The translations under genes and the position numbers were made by a program. A stretch of 64,000 bases of DNA, taken from Pempheris klunzingeri. Its lineage: Eukaryota; Chordata; Actinopteri; Acropomatiformes; Pempheridae. The stretch lies in assembly GCF_042242105.1 (NCBI RefSeq), contig NC_092035.1:6544477-6608476 (forward strand). The letters are read 5' to 3'. Every line of letters starts with the position of its first letter. Within the stretch, counting starts at the first letter, position 1. Below are positions 55,701-64,000 of this stretch, one piece after another. Below the pieces are notes generated by a model, which worked only from the letters and a program-made list of their open reading frames with translations, was not told where the DNA came from and did not search any database.

Positions 55701-57205
55701 ACCTAAAATCAGGTGGGGTACCACTGATGATCAATGACCAGATGGAAACTGAAAACTAACTAGCAGACAAACTGGTTGTACAAGGTTTTATCAGGTAAAA
55801 TCAATCTGGATGCTGTGTAAACACGACAGACTTTTTCCCTCTTGTGTTAACCTCTGACGAGAAAGACAAAGATTAGTAGGAGAACATCAGTGTCTCCATT
55901 TATAGCCTAAAAAGCACCAGTTAATATTACGTTATATATGTTTTGCTACAAGTTGGATTCAGCACCATCAGCACAAGTTGCTGATGTGGGCCACTTTTTA
56001 ATTTGCTAGAACATCTATCTCATAATGACAAATTCAGTCGATTCGCTGGCTGGCAGACCAGAAACCAACCCAACACTAAAACCTGGCACATACAGTATAC
56101 AACCACATGTACTACAATAAAGGTTCAGTAGCCTGCCATCCAACATTCAGTTCACTTCTGGTTTCCGAGGGGCATTATCAACACGTGCAGACCAAAATGC
56201 CTCTTGATGCAACTGGATAGACCTACAACTGTTCAGAACGATAAAACATGTGCCCTTACTGCAAACACATATGTCTTATAAACAAAAGGTTTTCTTCCCA
56301 AATAACATTCTTGGTTTTTCAACTGTTGCCATCTTGATTTTGGAGCAAGAAGCAATCCATGAGTTTTTCTCTGATTTAGGTTAGGTTAGGTATGACTGCC
56401 TGTTTTTAGTTAGTCACAAAGCATACCCTGCTATTTTATTTGATTTATTTGTTTTATAAATAGGGTCATCTTCTCATAGATATCCATTCACTCAAACTTC
56501 TTTTTGGAGCCAGTTGAGCCCCCCCCCTACTGGCCATTAGAAAGAAAGCAGGTATAAAGCATTTACTTATATATACTGCTTCACTTTTCAGACCCAGAAG
56601 CTTCTTTTATGGCTTTATGTCCAAGTGATTGAGGATTTTACAGAACCTTCCACATCATTGGCAGCCATCTTGGCTTTTTACGGAAATGCCTATACGGCAC
56701 TTCTCTGTCAGCCATTGTATCAAATGCTCCCCATATTGATAACCAGTTGTGATCTGCAGGAGCTAAGCCAGGACTGTTTCGATCATGCTAATATGCAGAA
56801 ACTCAAAAATGTTTGTATTTCTGCTGCCAAATACATTTGTCAGAGCTAAAAGTTTTGGATTATCTGCAGCACCTCTGGACCCCAAACCATTACCTGCTTT
56901 TCTTGGCTACACAATACAAAAACACAAACATGACCCGTATAGGTTAAATTCAGTGTGCCGCCAATGTATGACCATCAAACATGGTCTGTGGGAGTTTGAA
57001 TAGGTCTTTCCACTCAAGCAAATAAGTGTGCTTTTGGCAAATCTACAGGGGAACTGCCACTACACTTGGCTATAATCTCATCTCTCTAGATCTCATTTAA
57101 CTGTACAAGGAGTGATTCTAGACTCCAGTATGTACGTTTGGCCAACTCACCTCCAAACTATAATAGAAAGGTGACAGTCACAGATGAAGCGATCAGCTGT
57201 GATGA
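55701..57205. other. Intergenic, no gene seen
   Basis: No recognisable exon. A C-run at 56520-56527 and ordinary AT-rich sequence. Confidence 0.5.
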
Positions 57206-57243
57206 TGTGCATATAAAAAACACATCCTTGGTATTATTTAACA

Positions 57244-57318
57244 TACTATAAAATTGCTTTGTGCATCATCATCATCATCATCATTATCATTACATCAAAC
57301 TACCAAGCAGTATGGAAG
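57244..57318 (+). promoter_or_regulatory. Possible upstream promoter and first exon for the gamma-S-like gene
   Basis: CTATAAAATTG at 57246-57256, a CATCATCAT run, then ACCAAGCAGT ATGGAAG|GTAAGT (ATG at 57312, donor at 57319). The spacing copies a crystallin first exon, but the exon would end in phase 1 while exon 2 at 57891 needs phase 0. It may be a 5' UTR exon with a short upstream ORF, or a relic of another crystallin. Confidence 0.4.
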
Positions 57319-57777
57319 GTAAGTAAAATGTGCCTCACTTTTACCAGCTGCAGCATTAAAGTGATTCTGGTATTGATGCTAATATTTTTAATGAAGTTGA
57401 ATTCATGACTTTTATTATTAAATTACAGATGTTTGCATCTGTATTAACATGTTTTTTTTTAACACTCTTTAAATGTTAGTGTAATGTTAACTCAGTTAGA
57501 TAATCATTCAGATCACTTGCAGCTGTCACAAAAATACATTGCCAAATAGTTTCTCTCCATCACTGTCTGACTCTGCCTTCAACTGTTCCAGCAAGTGTTT
57601 GATACAGAGTCATCATCAGGCTGGAACAAAGGCAAATCAAACTGCACCAAGCCATTTTGCTGATATGTAAATCTACCTCATTTGGGTATCAAAAGCTTGC
57701 CATACTCTGCACATTTTGTTTATCAATAAATACTTTGATGGGGCTGCAGCAAAGAATGTGGTTTACAGAGAATCCAA

Positions 57778-59021
57778 ATGGGGAAGGTAAGATAAAACCT
57801 ACTATAACCAGTCTGCTTTGTAAAGTCACTTTTAGGATGCTCAGGTTCAGAATGTGTAATTGACATTTTTTCCTCTTACTTTTGCCACAGATCACATTTT
57901 TTGAGGAGAAGAAATTCCAGGGCCGCTGCTACAACTGTAGCAGCGACTGTGCTGACCTACACACATACTTCAGCCGCTGCAACTCAGTCAGGGTGGAAAG
58001 CGGTGTGTGGGCGATCTATGAGAGACCCAACTACAAGGGTTTCCAGTACATTCTCAGCCCTGGGGAGTATGCTGACAACCAGCAATGGATGGCCTTCAAT
58101 GACAGCGTCAAATCCTGCCGTGCCATAAAGAACGTAAGAGCTGCCTTTCAGGTTTATTCAGACATTTATGATTTTAGGTTTGACATATAATGTTTCTGTT
58201 TTGTTGTCTTTAATGTCTTTTCAGTGCCCAGATCTTAAATGCCTGGCAACTATTCACTCTTGGTAGCGACTAGCTGCAAATCATAGTTGAGCATTTAACA
58301 GCTAAAGAATCTGATGTTCTTTCTCAGATGCTGGTAGTGGTCAAAGAAAGTTAACATGAGAGTTAATAGACAGACAACTCCAAATTAATGCTAATATTTA
58401 ACCTTCTTCAAATTCTATGCGACATGTAAATTAAAAAAGGACAATGCAGCGGAATTAATATGTGGAAGTAACTAAACAATTACAGATACAGAATAAACGT
58501 ACTAGTACTACTCTAGCTAAGACTTTCAAGCAAAAACCTGCAGGTTTTTTCAGTTTAACAACTCTTTGATTGTTTTGATTGTCAGTGTTTGCTGTGAACA
58601 GATAATACAGTATGTTTGTTTTATCATCTCATTAGACCAGCAATAGGCCCAGATATCAAACCTCAATAATTTGTTGGTTCCAATTAGTGTCCATAAGGGC
58701 AACTGTGAGAGCTTTTCTTTCTTAGTTCTTGTCTTGTGTTTTTAGATCTATGGCAGTGCATGGAAGCTGAGGCTGTACGAGAGGCCAGACTTTGAAGGGC
58801 AGATGGTGGAGTGCTCTGATGACTGTCCCTCGGTGTATGATACCTACAAGCTGCGTGAGGCATACTCCTGCGTGGTGACTGACGGTGCCTGGGTGTTTTA
58901 CGACCTCCCCAACTACAGGGGGCACCAGTACCTCCTAGAGCGAGGCGAGTACCGTCAGCATAGTGACTGGGGGGCGTCCTCACCTGGTGTCAGCTCCTTC
59001 CGTAGAATCACAGAGTTTTAA
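57778..59021 (+). CDS. crygs: Gamma-S-like crystallin, gene 5
   Basis: Exons 57778-57786 (MGK, then GTAAGA), 57891-58133 (81 codons) and 58746-59021 (91 codons plus TAA), 175 residues. Greek-key starts: [35 protein letters not shown] and [11 protein letters not shown]. The [20 protein letters not shown] and [16 protein letters not shown] wording matches vertebrate gamma-S rather than gamma-M. Five Trp and only three Met, unlike genes 3 and 4. AATAAA at 59090-59095. No TATA lies at the usual distance from 57778; TATA-like boxes are at 57212-57219 and 57246-57252, so the start codon choice rests on the MGK exon in phase 0. Confidence 0.92.
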
Positions 59022-59099
59022 CTCTTCTGCGGCTTTAGCTTTGAAAGTGTTCAAGACCTTTCAGATTCCCACAATGACACAACACCATCAATAAATTGA

Positions 59100-59325
59100 G
59101 GAGCAAACTGACTGTTCTCATGGATTTTCTGTAAGTGTGTCTCATGCTAGGGGACTTCTTCCTGCCTGTGTCCTCATATAATACCTGATGCTGCTCATGT
59201 GGGGATTCTTGAATCCTTAATGTTGAGTTCCTGAATCGTTGGGTCTCTCTCTAATTAAAGAGTTTGGTCTAGACCTGCTCTTTATGAAAAGAGTCTTGAG
59301 ATAACGCTGTTATGAATTGGCACTC

Positions 59326-59357
<32 letters not shown>

Positions 59358-59358
59358 T
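59100..59358 (+). repeat. Retroposon (RTE/Rex3-like) tail
   Basis: Contains GGTCTAGACCTGCTCTTTATG, AAAGAGTCTTGAGATAACG and TTATGAATTGGCACTCTATAAATAAA, then a TTGA repeat (59337-59357). This is a common fish non-LTR retroposon 3' end. The family name is from memory. Confidence 0.6.
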
Positions 59359-61420
59359 ACTAGATCTCTGATTTGAGTATTGTAGCTGTAGTTGCTAATA
59401 AGGCCAGTTATCTTTGTGATCACAGCTTAAATTTTTCATCATAAACACAAATATTTAGTATTTAACTAAATCTATATTTAGATGAGTATATATAAATGTA
59501 GCTAACTTATATTTAGTTTTAATTACAAAATAAGCACATAATTTATTCATATTAATTTGAGATATTAAACACTGACACATTGTTTTCACATGATCACAAC
59601 TTAAAGGGGTACTCCAATGATTTCATTTTGCACTTCCATAAAGTTGGGGGACTCGCAAGAGACTGATTTAAAAACGATTTTGCAAAAGGTAAAAAATGAA
59701 GCAACGAGGGCAAATATCCTGACTTTTAGTCTTCCAATAGTGCAACTCAGACACCCCCTTTTGTTTAGACCCTCCCTTCCAAGTAAATGCCCACACCTTT
59801 AAACTCCATGCCCCCTATTTGTAATACACACTGTTATAAATTTGAGGTCTCCAAACTCAAACTGAGATCAATCAAATTATGTCAACTTAAGAAATGTTCT
59901 CCAGAACCACAAAAGGCAATATTATAGACCTTGTCACAGGCTGAGTACTACTAAGTACATGAAGTACATTGAGGTGGGTGGAATGATCTTAACCCTTTCA
60001 AATTTGATTAAAAAGAGGAACAGAACAAAAATTCTGCGGAAGAAGGCACACGTAGACCTTCTCAAGATAATTAAATCACAACAATGAGAGAAGTGTTGTT
60101 AAGTCTTGAGATAATGCAGTAATACTTTGCATAATTGGCTAAATATGACCAACGGTTTTAATTACAAACACTATTGCTCCTAATTTCAATGATCTGAATG
60201 ACTTCAACCGGGCAGGAGCGACGAATCAGCTGTTTATGACCTCATCTGTTCCATATAGCAGCAGAATTGCAAATAAAGAATATTTTCTCTAAAGCTGAAC
60301 AACTCCCCTGCAGACAGGAATATTGATCTTGTATGCATGTGGAAATGGAAGCTGATTATTGCATTTGTAAAGAAATTATTAATAAATCTGGTTTTAGCTC
60401 CCTTACTGTGAATATATTTTACATAACATTTGCCAACTAAATCTTGCTTGTTTGCATACATACAGTTTATATCATGCATATCTGCATGTTCTAGACTCCA
60501 CAATATCAAGGTGTTGTACAAAATTAACAGCATCTCGGCCACCTATTCTTACACACTTACAGGTATTTGAAATATGACCTTGGGTTAGTGCCAAATGAAA
60601 GATCTTAGAGTGTCCAGACTGGAGAGTGTTCATCCTCTGAGGAGCATGATTATGCTAAGTACACATTATGGAAATCTGCATTTTAGATTTTCATGTTTGT
60701 TGTGGAAATATTTCCCTGACAGAAGCACTAGAGGAGATATAAAGAAATGTTTTGCTCTATGACTACAATTGTTCCCTAAACTTAACCAGACAATCATCAT
60801 CATTTACTTTCTCTCAGCTACTTGGTTAATCAACCAATCATTTCAGCTGTACTTGTACAGTATAAACAGTACTTAAGTAATTTAATTTACAAGCTCCTTA
60901 TATGTTATATATTGTATGCAAAAATCTTAATCTGTAAAATAACTAAAGCTGTCAAAATAATGTAGTTTAGTAAAAAGTAAAACGTGGATATAAAGTGATA
61001 TTAGAAGAAAAGTACCAAGTAGAACCAAGTACTTCAAATTTGTACTGAAGTACGGTACCTGAGCAATAACCCCTTTCTGTAAAGTCTCTGGTGCCTTCCT
61101 GCTTTGTTCCTGACTCAGCTCAAAGTGATTCATATCAAACCAGATGTCCTGCCATGGCCTTGTTTTTGTCCACACGCTTTGCTGCATCCAGTGGCTTTGG
61201 GATGCTTTCCACTTTGCATTTGCATTGTTTAGGGAAACAGGATTCACTGCTTCAGAACAATGTGATAAGCCTGGATAAATATTTGAACTGCTGATTGAAT
61301 AATCGAGTTCACACAAAGCAAATTCATGTGCTTAGTTTTTTTTGTTCTTGTTCTGTATGAAGAGAATATTAGAGGTGGCTGCTTTAATATTTTATATAAC
61401 ATACCAAACTGATTCATTAA
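59359..61420. other. AT-rich intergenic, no gene seen
   Basis: No exon, LINE or transposon hallmark recognised on either strand. Confidence 0.5.
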
Positions 61421-61421
61421 C

Positions 61422-61621
61422 TATGGAGAAGGTATGTTTCACATAGATAAATTGGACAATGACTCCAGCGAGCTGCAGACGTACATCAGCTGCTGCAACT
61501 CAGAGTGGAGGAGGGATTTTGGTTAATCTACAGGAAGCCAAACTACGTGGGCTTCCAGTCTGTGCTGAGCCCGGGAGAGTGTCCAAGCTACCATCAATCA
61601 CGCTGTGAGGCCTGACAGGAA
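61422..61621 (+). pseudogene. Gamma-crystallin pseudogene, exons 1-2 relic
   Basis: ATGGAGAAG|GTATGT at 61422 looks like a first exon. About 30 bases later an exon-2 relic begins (NDSSELQTYISCCNS), then after a frame change (IYRKPNYVGFQSVLSPGEC), ending AGGAAT|GTAAGT at 61621. The first Greek-key strand and the intron are largely missing, and there is an in-frame stop in the first frame. SVLSPGEC is closest to the gamma-S-like gene 5 ([10 protein letters not shown]). Confidence 0.82.
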
Positions 61622-61907
61622 TGTAAGTGAAGAGAGATAAATAGGTCTTACAATAAATCATGTATAGTTCACAGTACTACTGTTTTCCAAAGCATACTAT
61701 AGTGTTTCAGAACACTTTACTGAAGGTCCACTTATTTGCCAGGAACTGGTTTAGTTGATGATAATTTATTCATTCCTACTTATATGTTGTATACTGTGCA
61801 ATTAAAAGTGCAATGCAAGATAAGAAATTTTGGACTTGCAGGTTAAAACTTCGTATTTCATGTTTTGGGGTCTTATATACCATCATGTACATGGATGTCT
61901 TAGAATA

Positions 61908-62040
61908 TGTCTGTGAAAATTCTCAGTCATCCAGGTCATAGTTATTCCTTAGGAGTCAAGTCAACTGGACTTGTTGAAGGTACTTGAAGACGTTTCGCCT
62001 CCCATACAAAAGGGTTCTTCAGTTCTTCTTTACTTCAGTT
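61908..62040. repeat. Dispersed repeat, second copy of 43854-43990
   Basis: Shares CTGTGAA(A/G)ATTCTCA, TAGTTATTCCTTAGGAG, CAACTGGACTTGTTGAAGG and GAAGAC(G/A)TTT(C/G)GCCTCCCAT with the copy near 43.9 kb. Common word set in fish genomes. Confidence 0.65.
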
Positions 62041-62261
62041 CTGAATATGTGGTCTTAAATATCCTTTTGTCTCTATGGTCTCTCCAGAGATTCCTGGCTA
62101 GTTTTTTTTTTTATGCAAGACAAAATGTAATCAAATTAAACATTAAAGTATGAGGAAAAGTATGAGGACAAACCTCATGAAAACCTTAATGAAAACAGGA
62201 AGGCATGTTATTGTAAATAGTTAAAACTACAACAAAAAAAAAAAGAACCAATCACAGCTGA

Positions 62262-62405
62262 CATAGTGCGAGAGGCAGGGTATATCCTGGACTGGGCCAA
62301 CACATAGAGAGAGACAACCATTCACACTCATAATCACACCTACGAGTAATTTAGAGTCACCAATTAACCTAACCTGCATGTCTTTGGATGGTGGGAGGAA
62401 GCCGG
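62262..62405. repeat. Dispersed fish repeat
   Basis: GCCAACACATAGAGAGAGACAACCATTCACACTC..., AATTTAGAGTCACCAATTAACC, CATGTCTTTGGATGGTGGG are words of a widespread fish repeat. It directly abuts the crystallin relic at 62415. Confidence 0.65.
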
Positions 62406-62414
62406 ATATATATA

Positions 62415-62514
62415 TATGGGCTACCAGTACATCTTCATGAGAGGCGAGTGCCCCAGCTATCAGTGCTGGAATGGCTTCAATGACAACATCCTCTCCTGTT
62501 GTCTCATTAGATAT
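62415..62514 (+). pseudogene. Gamma-crystallin exon-2 relic (second half)
   Basis: Reads MGYQYIFMRGECPSYQCWNG, then FNDNILSCCLIRY and a GTAAGT donor at 62515. This is the second Greek key of an N-terminal domain, with the RGECPSYQ variant also hinted at in the 61.4-kb relic. The first half of the exon is replaced by repeat sequence and an AT run. Confidence 0.85.
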
Positions 62515-62639
62515 GTAAGTCCTGGAAAATACCTTAATGGTACCTCACCAGATCCCAAAATGCAGTCCTACTTGTGGTTCCTAAACTCTTCAAAAGTAGT
62601 GTGGGAGACAGAGCTTTCAACTATCAACTTCTTCTCCTG

Positions 62640-62960
62640 TGGAATCTTTTTCCAGCCCTTTTAGTTAGGGCTGGGTCAGGTATTGGACCAGCCCCTAGTT
62701 ATGCTGCTATAGGCTTAGACTGCCGGGGGACTGCCCATGACACTCCGGGCTCCTCTCTCCTTTTCTTCTCCATGTCCCTTTAATGTCTGTTACTAACTTG
62801 CTATCTTCCCCAGAGCCTTTTTGTGCTTTCTCATCTCTCAGGCTCCTGTGGATCCTGGTCCTGGTTCTCCTGGCTGTGGTTCTCTAGCCTCCATGGATCA
62901 GCTGCAGACACTATTAGTCATGCTATTAAAGAATATAACTAATAACGAAGAATATTGTTC
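62640..62960 (+). repeat. RTE/Rex3-like retroposon 3' fragment
   Basis: GTTATGCTGCTATAGGCTTAGACTG and GGGGGACTGCCCATGACAC, then CATCTCTCAGGCTCCTGTGGATCC, words of a common fish retroposon 3' region. No ORF of note. Confidence 0.55.
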
Positions 62961-62966
62961 TATCTA

Positions 62967-63005
<39 letters not shown>

Positions 63006-63008
63006 GTC
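62960..63008. repeat. CTAT/CTGT microsatellite
   Basis: CTATCTATCTGTCTGTC... about 12 tetranucleotide units. Confidence 0.9.
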
Positions 63009-64000
63009 AGCACAAAAAGAGAATAAGTAGAATTTCATCATAGATTTTTGAACATGGACGGTAACCGTGCAATCTTATTGGATTCATCCTCTTGGGAGCA
63101 TTACATTTCATGTAAATACCAGAAATTTTGAAATCTGTTTGAAATCCCTGAACATGAATTACTTATTAACATTCATAACTGCAGGCTTGATCGCTTGTCA
63201 AAAAGTGACAGTAGAGGAAGTATTCAGAAGCTTTACTACTTCAAGTAAAAGTAGCAATACTGAAATATGTGAGATGGCGGCTATTATTGCAAAAGAACCC
63301 CTTCAAGTTCTGCATCACCCTGTCAGGGTTTGTTTTACAATACTGACTGACTTACTGTACATTATCCAGCTTATTACGCAACTTCGTACAACAATTTGAC
63401 ACAAAATACTGACTTAAAATGCAATTTTGTCAATTTAAAAATGATTCAACTGCTGTTAAAATCGCATCCATACCAACAGTCTGTCATACATGGAAATGGT
63501 CTGCTGTACAGAAATAACAGTCTGTAGAATACCAGACTGGCCAATCACAAACAAGTATTCAACATAGCCATGTAATGAGAAAATACAAGTCCTGCGTATT
63601 AGCAAAATGTACTTTAAGCAGGAAAGGTGATAACTAATAATCAGAAAGTGTTTACAATTATTAGTTGTCAGTGAAACAGACATATAAGGTAACATCAAAA
63701 GGACATTATCACTCCACACTTCAAATTAAGTACATGTACTTAGTTAGTCAAGTGTCACTGTGCTGCGCATACTGTCACTGGTGCTCATAACAGAGCTTGT
63801 ATTCTGTAAGAGAATGGGGAAGGAACATAAAATATTGGAGCAAAGGTAATTTAAATAACCCTGTATGAGTGCAGGAAACTGTCAGGATATAATGGATACA
63901 GCATGGAGGCGTAAGAGCAACCTTCTCACCAGAGTTAAATCAATACAGTTAAATCCACATTAAGATTTATATAAACATTGCTCTGGATTGGCATATTATC
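63009..64000. other. AT-rich sequence, no gene seen
   Basis: No crystallin exon or transposon hallmark recognised to the end of the window. Confidence 0.5.

Noticed and set aside
57312-57318. ATG at 57312 as the translation start of the gamma-S-like gene
   Set aside because: The exon would end in phase 1 while the next exon needs phase 0; kept only as a possible 5' UTR exon.
62940-63010. Possible CRISPR-like regular repeat
   Set aside because: Simple tetranucleotide microsatellite without spacers; the genome is a vertebrate.

Overview
The window looks like a spiny-rayed (percomorph-type) teleost fish nuclear genome. The evidence is three-exon gamma-M and gamma-S type lens crystallin genes with a tiny first exon, a decayed boule (boll) gene with vertebrate-style introns, and fish-type mobile elements (Tc1/mariner, L2/CR1-clade LINEs, hAT, a TTAA-flanked MITE, tRNA-derived SINEs, a gamma-type endogenous retrovirus). 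There are no bacterial features.

Layout. (1) 1-5103: an antisense endogenous retrovirus. It has an intact 728-codon env, a remnant of the integrase C-terminus, a primer-binding site matching tRNA-Trp and two LTRs; the left LTR runs off the window, and its 204 visible bases match the right LTR by eye. Gag and most of pol are gone. (2) 5470-7850: boule-like RNA-binding-protein exons on the + strand. Most splice sites are intact, but there are in-frame TGA stops, so I call it a unitary or unprocessed pseudogene. (3) 8485-9437: a non-autonomous hAT element with an exact 8-bp target duplication. (4) 9471-37343: a very large inverted repeat with arms of about 9.0 kb (9471-18456 and 28276-37343) and a 9.8-kb spacer. 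Each arm carries the same Tc1 remnant and LINE fragments, and each has its own private deletion in one LINE. A gene-like low-copy unit occurs four times (two per orientation), so a smaller inverted repeat is nested inside the large one. (5) 37344-40540: dispersed repeats and unassigned DNA. (6) 40545-62514: a gamma-crystallin cluster with five apparently intact genes (40603-41783 +, 42128-42916 -, 50371-51245 -, 51877-53426 +, 57778-59021 +) and at least four relics (about 46.8-47.7 kb, 50.07-50.19 kb, 61.42-61.62 kb, 62.42-62.51 kb). A Tc1 fossil and a piggyBac-like MITE lie between them.

The crystallin genes form the only coherent functional set. Each encodes a two-domain, four-Greek-key lens protein, one domain per large exon. 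They grade from methionine-rich, tryptophan-poor gamma-M types (50-53 kb) to tryptophan-rich gamma-S-like types (57.8 kb). The 50.4- and 51.9-kb genes are an inverted duplicate pair. They share a head-to-head promoter interval of about 630 bp, with a TGACTCA motif about 50 bp upstream of each TATA box.

The most unusual structure is the nested palindrome beside a dead germline gene (boule). Its repeated units have TATA-like and splice-like signals, but I could not assign them to any known gene. All homology statements are from reading the sequence and recalling family hallmarks; no database search was run.
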